This document shows positions 10,170-20,934 of a DNA stretch of 64,000 bases, one piece after another; within the stretch, counting starts at the first letter, position 1; every line of letters begins with the position of its first letter. The notes beneath the pieces were generated by a model, which saw nothing but the letters and a program-made list of their open reading frames with translations, was not told where the DNA came from and ran no database searches. The position numbers and the translations under genes were made by a program. The DNA lies in NCBI GenBank assembly GCA_023014365.1, contig JAEBUN010000022.1:1-64000 (forward strand), in the 5' to 3' direction. Source of the DNA: Lepiota brunneoincarnata (taxonomy: Eukaryota; Basidiomycota; Agaricomycetes; Agaricales; Agaricaceae).

Positions 10170-12793
10170 GGGCTGTAGGGACGTCCTCTCGGCTACGCGA
10201 GGACGTCGCGATTATCTAGGGCAGTGTAATATTCCGGCTCCCTTTTATCTCGTTTTTCTTATCTTACACCTCAAACTTACTTTCGTTCACTCGTTTAAAT
10301 AGGAAACTTCACACTTTTACTTCCGACTTTCGTTGAAACTTGGACTCGTAGAGATATAAAATATGTTCCACGTAGCCGATCGAATATGCCATCGTTTTAC
10401 CCTCGAACTTCCCAAGCAGCTTTGATTCGGTTATGTCCTAGTGCTCTGTGTATAAGCTATGGATAATCTTTTTCTGCAACAACGGCAGATACTGCTCCGT
10501 GTTGCCAACCGATCGGAGGGGTCCGGGGAAAGGACTTGCATTTCTGTGCCTCTGGTAGACATTTAACTTTTGTTGAGGACTTTAGACTCCGCTATTGTAC
10601 TGTGCGAAGGTAGACGAGTTCGAGAGGGGATAAATGTTTTAGAGAGCGAACGGAGGGGTAGAGATAGAAAGAGAGAGGGTGTGTGTGAACGTGAGTGCGA
10701 TTCGGTGATCTAGCTACGTGATTACAGAGGGTTTTTGTATGCTGCAAGGAGTGTGCCTAAACAAGAAGGAGAAAATGACCAGCTACATATCTAAGCTACG
10801 AGTCCAGGCAGCGAGGCACGCCAACGTGACAGCCTCGTCGGTTATCTACCTGGCTCTGGAGATGCGCAGAGGGATGGGGATGAGGTATGTTCCTGGTTCC
10901 TCGAAGCGAACGCATTAACTACCACAACGTGTATACTCCGGGTTATCGGTGCTGTCCGTCATTCGTTCATGGGGTTTCTTTTAATGAAAGAAACTCCAGG
11001 GGATTTCATTGGAAACAAGGTTTCCAAATAGAACTACCCGACAGGTGATGCTACGTCAACTGTCTTAACCCATAGCTGTCATAACCCATACTCTCTACTA
11101 ACCCGTAGAAAATTTCGTCCACCGATTTGGTTTGCAGGGATTTATGGCCATAACCAGTAAACACAACCCATAGCATTTCGGAGCGAAAAACCCATAGCGC
11201 CCACAGCCAAATATAGTAATTACCCCCCTAAATGAATGTCAAACAAGCTCTATTCGGTCGCAGGCATCAGAAGTGTGGACAATTCTGTCTTTCCCATAGT
11301 TGTGTAGCCTATGATCTGCGTGACTTCACATCCACCAACTCATCTCATCACCAGTAATTTACATGCCCATCACCAAGGCTGTGAGGCTGAGATTTTCGAT
11401 TCACAAGGGTTTTGGACCTATAACGAGGAGCATGAAGGTGACTAGATTGTTGTATCTTCTCTTCTTTCTCGTTTTTCAACATTACTGTGTGGCCTCTGCT
11501 GACTCATTTGTGACCAACAGTTTCTATTTTATTATTTTATTTTTTCACTTACATAAAAATATTATGTAAGCGCTGTGAGAAGCCATACTCTGTCATAACC
11601 GATAGTTAAGGGCGTCCACGTTAGGAGAGAGTCGACTGTGCCACTGCAGAGCAGAAGCAGCAAAGCGAAGAACGGATATCGTGAGAGGCTGTTAGAGTCG
11701 CCGTTCACACCAACAAGCTTCTCTAGGCTTTCTCACGAAATGCCAGTCCTCAGTCCATGCGGCGGCGGACCGTGACGCGGGGCTTGACAGCATTGATATC
11801 TGCAGCTTACGATCCATACCTGGAGATTGGCGTATATGTTCAGGCTGGACAATCAGACAGTAGAGTGTATCTGCTGGAGAGTTTCCAGCTGAAATCCAGC
11901 CGGTGAAAACCCACCTCACTTCTGGCGAAACAACTCCGCCGAGCCCCAGAAGCACCAGGTGCCTTATGTAACTAACGTAGCCGTTACCATAGTGGGATCT
12001 ACTCTTTGTTAACTATCTCCCGGACCATCCCAACATTTCTTTCCTCCGTTGTGCACAAAGTGGACTCTTGGCGTCACTTCCGGGAGAATTAGGTTTTCTG
12101 GGCTTGCAGATATACTCTAGTGCGAGGCCGTACTTAGATGAATTCAGTAAAGTCGACGCTGTCATAACCGATAGCGATCAAACCCGATAATCTGTCATAA
12201 CTGATAGCTGGTGGCTGTGACCAAACTGGTTAGCAAGGATTTGGACCCCATAACTGATAGGGACTTGCAAGACGCCCATAGTAGTGAGTGGAACATTCCG
12301 CAGACATTCCAGAATACAGCAGGTCCGACCTTTAACAAATTTTGTCTGAGTTTTGTTGGCAATGAAACTTTTTGGTACCCATTATTAATTTATTCTACCT
12401 CACATTCAACACCGTACAGTTACTTTCTCAAAAATGACTACTGTTTCGATCAAAGTTCTCAAGAAGGAGCTTGAAGTACTGAAATCAAGCTGCTTCTCCC
12501 AGGGGGCACATCTATCCCTAATTATTTGAAATTTCTCTCCGAAGGCTTGATTTAAGATGCTTTGGCGCTCATGTATCACACTTCGAAAAATATTACATAA
12601 TATTCCTCAAATTTCCCTCCCTTTTAGACGTCGTAGGCGGTAGCGCCGGGGTGTGGCCGGGGCTTATCGGTTAAGAGAGATTCGAAGTTTGTGATCGTCA
12701 CGGGGTGCGTGTGATAAGAAGATGCATCCCGGGAAGCGAGTATAAAGACGCTTTGTTTACCATGATCCCCTCCTTCCGACTCTCAGGTCTTCC
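10170..12793. other. Intergenic region with scattered CATAACC..TAG motifs
   Basis: No convincing gene. The longest plus-strand frame (10718-10918) has no recognisable domain. Between about 11060 and 12255 a short motif of the form TAACC-xx-TAG recurs about ten times (for example GTCATAACCGATAG at about 11594 and again at about 12163, and several CAACCCATAG-like forms at 11060-11190). From about 11690 the sequence is part of the large direct duplication and matches about 22970 onward. Confidence 0.55.
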
Positions 12794-13514
12794 ATGGGGT
12801 TTCTTCAAGATGCCTACAATTTTTCCATCCACGGGGGGCAGTTTTGCGAGGTCAACAGCGACATCTACGGCTTCAAAGTTGACAACTCTGTGGAGATCTC
12901 TTCTGGGGGAATATTGAATAATGTGATCATTTCACCAAATAACTCGGGCCAGAACTACCAGTATGGCCGTATGCATAATCTGGCCCATGATGCTTTCTCA
13001 CAGAGAAACTCATACCAGCACGTTCGGGGTTGTGGGGTTCCTACCAGCTGTAGGTGAGCACAACTTCACCTTTTGAGGAAACAGGCCACAATTCAACAGC
13101 AGGTGACGATGCCGGCTGGCCCAAGGGCGACTGCGTGGTTTATAACTCTGTCAAACTATCCGGGAAGGAGCTCAACTTTGTGACGGTTGCACCCAATAAC
13201 TCTGGGCAACAGTATCGTCGCTGGATTCCTGATCGGGGACCCAGATCCGATTCCCCACCACTTATGGTAATTATTGGTTTTCCTTCAATACATAAGGAGG
13301 TCTCATAATCGGTCAGCCCCGAACTCCAGATCAAACAGCACAGGATGAAAATTTGCAAGCCGACCAAGAAGCAAGGGAGGAACCTCAGTCGAAATACGAG
13401 TATCGGTTCAACGTTGAAAAACAATCAAAAGGGCATCAGCGAAGAAGGGAAAGCAAGCGCAATCAACGAAACGATTGCTTCGGACCCAAGTTGGTCATAG
13501 AGTGCAACGAGTAA
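12794..13514 (+). CDS. Module gene A1: two PNNS modules, charged tail
   Basis: Four exons (12794-12960, 13004-13053, 13100-13266, 13317-13514) join in phase to a 193-aa protein; introns of 43, 46 and 50 nt start GT and end AG. Residues 1-28 are the mushroom-type leader (FSIHGGQF...NSDIY). Module 1 follows (KVDNSVEISSGGILNNVIIS then PNNSGQ), then a linker (HTSTFGVVGFLPAV), module 2 (VVYNSVKLSGKELNFVTVAP), and a charged Q/E/K-rich tail. The same exon pattern is present in B1 (23627), and reading frame and splice phase are kept although introns have diverged, which argues for a real protein. Modules are predicted to be beta-rich from their alternating hydrophobic pattern (inference). No enzyme motif or membrane segment is visible. 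Function unknown. Confidence 0.7.
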
Positions 13515-15012
13515 AGGAGGAAATGAGTAGATTAGGGGCGGCGAAAGAGAGGAACAGGGTGAGATGGAAAGAGGGGGAGAGTCAACTAGAAGCAAGGTGC
13601 TCGAGCACTCAGTTTTACACAAAGGCACAGGACATCTAGAGGAGAGGGGTGTTAAGGATGACAGGACAGGACTGAGAAGACGAGGAGCGGTTGGGGAAGG
13701 GAAGACTTCGGAAGAGTCGGTGCCGCAGGACGCAATTCAGTCGGAATAAACGCTTTCCCTTCACCTGAACTAAACATAGTCGTCGCGTACGCGTCAACTT
13801 TCACAAGTCCATGATAACTATCTATGTGTCGCGAAGGAAAATCAATGAGTAGCTACGGAAGACAATGAGGGAAACTATGCAAAGAGTGGGTATTATACCT
13901 CAAGGTGCCGTTGCCCACCAGCGTCAGGTTAGGATCCGACTGGTGGCTCGGGTCTCACCCCAGTGATGTGGAACTTGGATAATTAGCTCATCGCTGATGT
14001 TGCCGTGAACCTGGGGGGAACCGCAACGCCGCCGGGCCTCGTGAGAACCTTCCATAAATGGTTGTAACACTGAGTCACGCTGGCGACGAGTTCCGCCCGC
14101 CGAGCAGGTTCAGATGTACATATGGAAAGATGAAGAGCGGGCCTCTGGTATCAGGGAGGAATACACACAAGAGGCTCGGGATGATTATGATCTGCCCGAG
14201 AGTGACGGGCTACCTCCGGAGATCACGGACGAAATTGCAAGCCAATGCAAATGAGGCCGTACTCATATTGAATCTCTCTACCATATGCCCCGATTAGATA
14301 TGGGCTGTGACGCTCCGTGACCGGGGATATCCCTTCTCCCCATTTGGAAGGTTCTTTTGGGCGCTTGCTCGGACGGTGCCCCCTCTAGCTTCTCTAACTC
14401 TTCTGTTTGGATACTCGATGTCTCTGGTAGATACTTCAGGGACCCGAGCGAGTCCGAGGACACGATATGATACTATTAGGATGGGTCTAAGCACCGAAGA
14501 AGAATAGTCAAAGAAGCACCTAGGTCTGAGAGGATGGCGTTTCGTCCCGGCTCGCTTCGATGGAAGAAGCGCACAAACAGTTCACATTATCGACCGCATG
14601 CACGTACCACACAAAAGACAGACTTTTCTGTATATGGAATGTCCACAAAGAGTTCGGAATGAGGTCGCCGACACGAAAGACTGGCGTGGCAGGGATGATC
14701 ATCGTCAGATCTGACCCCCGTTATTCTCCCGCCGAGATCGTCACCGACACAAAAGGCAGCCTCTCCGTATATGGATGCAGTGGGAGTGTGAATTATAAAG
14801 TTCGAGTCCCTTGTCCATGTTTCTTGTGCACACCCAGCATCGACATTGGTCGCTCTGACACAAAGCAACTCACTTCAGACGTTTCTAATCAAATATCACA
14901 CTTTAAGTACAACAAGCAGATCGCACTGTTAGACTGCAGCTGCATCTGTGAGTCTCCCTCATTCAATTTCCCCACCCTTGATTAGCTTACTGACCTATTT
15001 CCTTTCTGTCAG
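13515..15012. other. Between module genes: possible unassigned upstream exons
   Basis: Conserved with copy B (for example the stretch around CGGCTCGCTTCGATGGAA at about 14549 and 24955). A short possible exon just before the next module (about 14908-14948, reading YNKQIALLDCSCI) has a GTGAGT donor and a counterpart in B (YDEQIALLECSCT). I could not build a complete gene model, and the start of the following gene is probably in here. Confidence 0.45.
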
Positions 15013-15629
15013 TTTGGCCTACTTTCAAGATACATGCGGCCCAGCAAGAAAGACAACTATGCTACGGGGACCGGTGGCGGGGGGATGAATGATAAAATCA
15101 TCGTTAATCGCGTGGTTTTGAAGACAGAAGTGGTTGAGGGAGTAGTGATTGAGCCTAACAACACGCGGCAAAAAATTCGCTGTATGTATCCTCCTACCTA
15201 TCCTTCCGGCGAGCGAAACTCTTATATCACCCGCAAGCTTCTCCAGGTAATAACATTCTTGACTTGCGATCCGTACCCGGAAATGGCTCATGACCTGCAG
15301 GGAATATGAATGCAGGCGGTGCCAAAATTGACAATGGTGTACTTCTCCCTGTTGATAAAACGGCGAAGAATGTTAAAATTAGGCCCAATAACTCCGATCA
15401 AGTCATAACTTTCCCCGAGTTAAACAATGGTTTTGGCCACCGGACAGAAGAGGCGCTCTCTTCCACCACTGGGCAACTGGAAAGTAGGAGCTTGATTTCT
15501 CCTTCATGGCTTGGAAATGAGCTCATGAATTTCCTCAGGACCTACAGACGCATCCGGGTCGGTGGCGGCCACCAGGGCCCAGCATCGAGAGGTCCCGCAG
15601 GAGGGAGCGGGCGAGGACCAGCCACATGA
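15013..15629 (+). CDS. Module gene A-mid: third and fourth modules (partial model)
   Basis: Two well-supported exons of a gene whose start is unresolved. Exon 15013-15181 follows a TTTCTGTCAG acceptor, ends at a GTATGT donor and encodes a glycine-rich stretch and a module (IIVNRVVLKTEVVEGVVIEP then NNTRQ). Exon 15316-15629 follows TGCAG and encodes the next module (KIDNGVLLPVDKTAKNVKIR then PNNSDQ) and a Ser/Gly/Arg-rich end. A small linker exon probably lies between them (about 15213-15248). A +1 frame just after the stop reads DPPPPYSGQP, so the true C-terminus may be proline-rich with a PPxY motif, as in copy B. Copy B has the same two modules at 25431 and 25726. Function unknown. Confidence 0.5.
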
Positions 15630-16469
15630 TCCCCCACCTCCCTACTCCGGGCAGCCATCTGGGGAGAAGCCCCGTGCTGATCCCGCGGGATCTCCCATGG
15701 ATACTCCCTTGATTTTCTGGCGTCTACTTGTGTTGATCTTTAAGGATCCCCTGGGTGTCTTGCATCAACTTAAGCAGGATTGCCGGGGTTTCTGGCATCA
15801 ACTTAAGCTCGATGTTCGGAACTCGCGACTCAAAGTCCAGTAAACCGTTTACGGCATCGTCTGAGGGGGCTCAGCGCTCAGATTCAGCTTTACCTCATGT
15901 TCCGCCCAGACACCTACCCCCAAAGATAAACGCAGTTGGTGACTCGCATTTTGGTCCATTTCCTGCAAAATCCTCCAAAAAGGGGCGATTCAGGGAGAGA
16001 ATGAGAAAAGGTCTTCGTATCTAGCCTTTTATTAATGTACAAATAGACATGAGCATCGGTATTTCGAATTGAAACCATCTACTTTTCCTTGTGGAATCCT
16101 GGAGATAAGCGTTTGAAAGAAGCATGTGTCATGGCACAACGACTGCACTGCGGAGATCACTCTGTCTGCGTGGACCGAGGGGGTATATTAATGCATAGTA
16201 TTTCATGCAAGGGCAACAGCAAACCTCCACAGCTTCAGCGCATTTTCGGATGTCTTCCACTCACACAACCTTGGTGCGAATTTTGTGCCATTTTCGGCAA
16301 TAATATTGGCGCGCGCTTTCTGTCACCAGTACATCAGCGCCTCCCTATCACGGCTTGGAATAAAGACGTACCAGCGGCTGCCGCAATTATAGCCATGTAT
16401 CATAAGTCCTGGTCAGATAGAAGGCAAGCCACGATACAATCGGAAGGCGTTGAAATAGCAGTTGGGCAA

Positions 16470-16660
16470 CCTCACCGAGCACAATGGCCGCCGTCTCCCG
16501 GAGCGCTAAGCGCCAGGAGATTGCCATTCTCTCCACAACCGAATCCGAATATGCAGGCGCAACCCACGCAGCAAAGGAGGCCTTGTGGCTCCGCTCGCTT
16601 GTTTCTCAAATCTTCGAGCCCATCATTCGTCCCACAACACTCTTTCCCGCGTATATCTTG
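16470..16660 (+). pseudogene. Copia RNase H fragment
   Basis: Plus-strand frame starting about 16484 reads QEIAILSTTESEYAGATHAA, matching the RNase H of the Copia element at about 50250-50310 (QEIVTLSTTESEYIAATHAA). The fragment ends before the SDNQS motif. The matching region of copy B (about 26860-26910) lacks it, so a piece of a Copia-type element entered copy A after duplication, or was lost from B. It is non-functional on its own. Confidence 0.8.
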
Positions 16661-17380
16661 TGTGACTGAGATATTATTTATTACAGTTTGATGCTAGTCT
16701 CTGATCACCCGACCTTGCTCCGTGTATAGTGCCAGTGTTTCGCAGGTTGCAAAGTCTTACTTCATTTAGGCTGCGTGAGAGCGGGTAAGTGGCCCGGCAC
16801 GAAAGCACCAATATCCCGGGAAACTCGGGATGATTCCAATGTTTGTCTGATGTATTTCAAAATCCCTGAATCAAAAAGGCCGAACATAGCATATAGAGAT
16901 TTATCCACAAGCATGCAAAGTTTCTCACGAACTAAAATAATTTGTCGACCTGGAACTCGGTCATTAAGACCGTATCCGAACACCCATACACGAAGGGTGT
17001 GTGCCCTAAAATTGGGAAGGAAGTAAGTAGGGGGCGTCAAAGAAGAGGGTCGGCGGCGGGCGCTTCAGCCAAGGACTCGGGAGAATGTCACCTGACGGTA
17101 GCCCCATTTAAGGATAGATAACCTGCACAGCTTGATTCCATGCTGAATTAACGCCAAACAGGGGAATGGATGCTCATTACTTAGCAACTTAGCGCTGTGA
17201 ACACGCTTACTCCTACTAATTAGTGCAATGGCTGCACTCCTCTAGTCTGTCAGCCGGCAACTCCAGCCGTAAGTGGATGCCTCCTCCCGCCTCTCCCTGC
17301 GAGGGCGTGCTTCAATAGCTGACATTCGTATCATTACTTTGTAGTCCATTACATCCTTCGGCTCAACATCCCAAACATTT

Positions 17381-17799
17381 ATCAAGTTCTTACAGCGAAC
17401 GGCAAAGAGATACCCACAGCTAACCAGATCGACGACACTGTGAAGGCGACTGGAAAGAAAGCCACTGGGGTGTATATTGCACCTAATAACTCAGAACAGC
17501 AAATTTCAACCTGTGCGTATCACCTACTCCATCTGTCCAGCAGGGAGTTTCACACTATCCGACAATATGTTCTCCATACTTCAGCTCCTTCGGCGGGTGG
17601 CAGTGTGCCTGTCTTCGGGCAGAATGGCTCGCAGCTGGCAGTGATGTCGGAACCAAAATCTTCAATGGTGTGACTGTCCGAAGACCGAGATATTCATGTT
17701 CAGCCCAATAATTTGCACCACGCTATTCATGTGAATTTCATTCACCCTTCTGGGACCGGGGGTTTGTGGTATCTGTATGTTAATACTTACAATGCATGA
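17381..17799 (+). pseudogene. Module gene A2, decayed copy of B2
   Basis: Corresponds to B2 (27849-28409). The module reading KKATGVYIAPNNSEQQIST and the GTGCGT donor are kept. An extra T in AAACATTTATCAAG breaks the frame upstream of the module, and a 2-nt deletion in the second module (ACTGTCCGAAGACCGAG versus the longer B form) shifts the frame so that PNN is read as a stop. I read it as a pseudogene relative to the intact B copy. Confidence 0.6.
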
Positions 17800-19612
17800 A
17801 ATCAGGGAGGTAGAATCATTCGATGGATATTTTCGTTTTAAATGTGTGGATGTGGATGTGTCGCTTTCTGTATTGTGTTTCGTAAAAGGAGGGAATGTTC
17901 GATGAGCGTTTGAACCGAATGCTGGCATTTGTTTATATTGTTAGCCGAAGTTGAGCGTAGCAGACATGAGTCAGCCGGTATGTGGAGAGCAAGTGACTGT
18001 TCGTTCTCGCGCATATTCACCCGGGGACAAGAAGTTTGGTATACTAATTGAATGACCTCATTTTTGTGGTATTTATTGTAAAACAGGCGGAGAGACGCTG
18101 AAGTGATTTTTCCCTACCGCAGAGCTGTTTTGTGTTTTGGATAATAGTCACGAAAACCAACTTCCGCGTATGATTTCTTGATTCAAATCTAGTAGTCGGT
18201 CGTCTGTAGTTGAGTTTGGCACAAGCGAGGCATGTGCATCACCTCCTACGGGCCGGGAAGGTAGGGGTAGGAAGCAGTGACAGGTAGAGTGATCGCCCTT
18301 TCCCCCCGTTTCCATAGGCGACACCCGCACTCCTAGCCCTTATCCTCCCTTATCCTCGCCTTTCCCCCCACTTGGAAGTTTTTATCATGTTTGATTCCCC
18401 ACCCATCCCGCTCCGGGGTTATCGAGTGTTGATGGCGGGCTTTGCTGTAACACTGAGTTCACAGAATAAGGGAAAGTTTTCACTTAGTAATCACGCGTCA
18501 GTTGAGCAGGCGCAACTGCCACTCTGTTTGGGGAGAGGCCTAAGACTGCGGTGGGCATGGGGCATCCGCAGATCCTTTACAATACCAACAAAAGGAAAGG
18601 TTATCTAAGCAAGGTCAAAGTGACGTACATGTCGCCACATTTGCACTAGGTTCTGTCAAAAATTCCCACCGAATTTCTCACCATGTTTACAGACCTTGAA
18701 CTTATTAGATTAAAGCACACAAGAACTATTTGAAACCCACGGTTTATAATTACTTCGAAGGTTTTAAAATATTATCTACCAACCCCACTGGATATCACGT
18801 TTTGTTCGAGTCTTTGGCTCATCAGAAGCTGGTTCTGAAGCGGTGCGTGAGGAGTCCTGCAAGTTCATCGGCTTCTCGGAGAGCATGCCCATGAGAGCCC
18901 GAGATTTCAGGTCAACTAAGGGGTCAACAAAGAGGAAGGATGCTGTCGGGGCTTGTGGACCTGCTTTGGCCCCAACACCTTGATCATCTGACTCTGCTTC
19001 ATCGCTGCCATGATCACCTCCACTCTTGCGCTCGCTGAGTGACTGGAGACGGTCCAGTTGCTCCTGTCCTACCATCCGGAACTTGACGGCAGGCTGGTAC
19101 GAGTTTCATGCGGTCTATTGACCTGGGCTATAGTTTAGCGGTCAAATAACATCACTGGAGAAGTCCCATAGCTTTTCGAATTTCTTACATTTCAAAACCG
19201 GTCAATTCTGGCTGTGAATTTCTTACATGCTATAAACAGCTTGTAATTTATAGATACTGAATTTTGGACAGAACCGTAATTTACACCGATTTACATCACT
19301 AGATCTCAGGCCCCTACCCCTTACCACTCGGGGCACGACCACTCCCGTCGTCCTCGATTTACATTGCAGTTATATTTTATCTGTCGAGCCCAATGGAGAC
19401 AGCCGAGCGCGTGTTTGGCCCAGTACCAGACACGCTGTGACCAGGTGTTTGCTGCGCTCAAGTTGAGACGAGCATCCTCTTCTCAAACAGACCATTTGCA
19501 AGGGCTATCTCGAAGGTGTGTGTTTTTTGTTGAGATGCTCAGGAGCTGAGGGGGAATTGTAGCGTGCATACACTTAATTTCCGGGTTTCCTGTCTGCTTC
19601 GGCAGATCCAAA
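17800..19612. other. Duplicated spacer without supported gene
   Basis: Aligns with about 28410-29641 of copy B (for example TTTTTATCATGTTTGATTCC in both). No open frame with a recognisable domain or consistent splice structure. A minus-strand frame at 19075-18776 is open but has no counterpart in copy B. Confidence 0.5.
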
Positions 19613-20934
19613 ATGCCGTACTTTCAAGGTGCTCACAACTTGAAGATCGACGGGGGACAGTTCTATGAGTTCAACGGTGACATCGCACACAGTAAGGTGG
19701 ACAACTCTGTACGGCTAGAGGGAGAGATGTTCGAGAATGTGACCATTGCGCCTGACAACTCGCGACAAAAAATCCGACTCCACCGTGCGTATATCATCCA
19801 ACCGATTGCAGTCTCTCCCACAAACGAGAGCGGATCTCACTATCTGCCCCTACAGCTTCCAGATTTGATGACAACGCGCTGTATGCCTTGGGTACTCTGC
19901 CCACTCTCGGTGAGGATATGTTCATTCATCTTTTAATTTTGACGGGGGACGACGACCAGTAGCTCATGACATCGGGAGGAATATAGGTGGTCATGGCATC
20001 ATCGATAATTCCGTGAAGCTGGGATCATGCGGGAAGGTGTTTAGAAATGTGGTCGTTAAACCGGATAACTCAAGACAAGAATGCGGCTTGCCGGGTATGC
20101 CTCCTCTGTGTCATCCCTCTGCGGTCTATAAACCCCATATATACCACAGAACAAGTTCCCTATCATAGTATGCCCGGTTGGGCACAGACTGGTCGCTCTC
20201 AACCAGCCAACGGTGAATGTTGCGTCCCTACCGATACCTTGGCTCGAGGCTCATTGCCAACCCTGGCAGATCCGAACCTAGTTCAACAGCTACGACGACA
20301 ATATGAGCAATTGCAAACCCACCACGAAGAAACACGAGGGAATCAGTCCCCGCTATACGTAGCACCCTCTGAGCCAAATCCAAAGGGTTCTGTCAGCATT
20401 GACAAGAGTTCTTCCCCGCATTTCCAGATCGACCCCGCCCTTTATGGTGATTCTAGTTCGAGATATTTAGAACTCATTCATCATATGCCTCCGAAACCGT
20501 CTGATGAGGAGGCTGGACACGATCCTGCCGGAAGTTGCACCTCGCCTCCTGCATCCCGGACTCAGCCAACAAATGTGGTCTCGAATACCGAGATATCCCC
20601 TGCCGCACCCTTGCCTACTGCTTCGCTCAATGAAGGGGGAAGCTCCTCTCATTCATCTCCCCGGCCTCAGCGGGTCACCTCGGCACCTACTCTTCCGACT
20701 CTTCCGCCCGCACTTCCTGTTGCTCCTGCGGTACAGGGGCCCGACAACGCGTCCCCAGCTCCGAGAACTGGCGTGGTGGTGGCACAATCCACTGCCGTTT
20801 GGACCGGTCCTCTGGAGACTCCAACCACTCCAGCGGCTACCCCAACCCAGCGGAAGAAAAAGATGAATCCTGTCCAGCACCTGACGACGGTGGTACTATG
20901 GAGTGCACAGAAGCTGAAAGTTAGCGTTACATAG
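19613..20934 (+). CDS. Module gene A3: two PNNS modules plus Pro/Ser-rich tail
   Basis: Four exons (19613-19784, 19856-19909, 19960-20094, 20150-20934) join to 381 aa. All junctions keep the frame and have GT/AG ends. Residues 1-28: leader with the GAHNLKIDGGQF motif. Residues 29-52: module VDNSVRLEGEMFENVTIAP then DNSRQ. Residues about 58-75: linker ALYALGTLPTLG, similar in style to the A1 linker. Residues about 86-112: second module (IIDNSVKL...VFRNVVVKP then DNSRQ). Residues about 121-381: Pro/Ser/Thr-rich, probably disordered, with a short coil-like RRQYEQLQ and a basic QRKKK near the end. Copy B3 (29642) has identical exon lengths for exons 1-3 (172, 54 and 135 nt), strong evidence for the model. 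Function and localisation are unknown. Confidence 0.8.

Noticed and set aside
10718..10918. 66-codon plus-strand ORF
   Set aside because: No family recognised, no splice or promoter support; left as intergenic.
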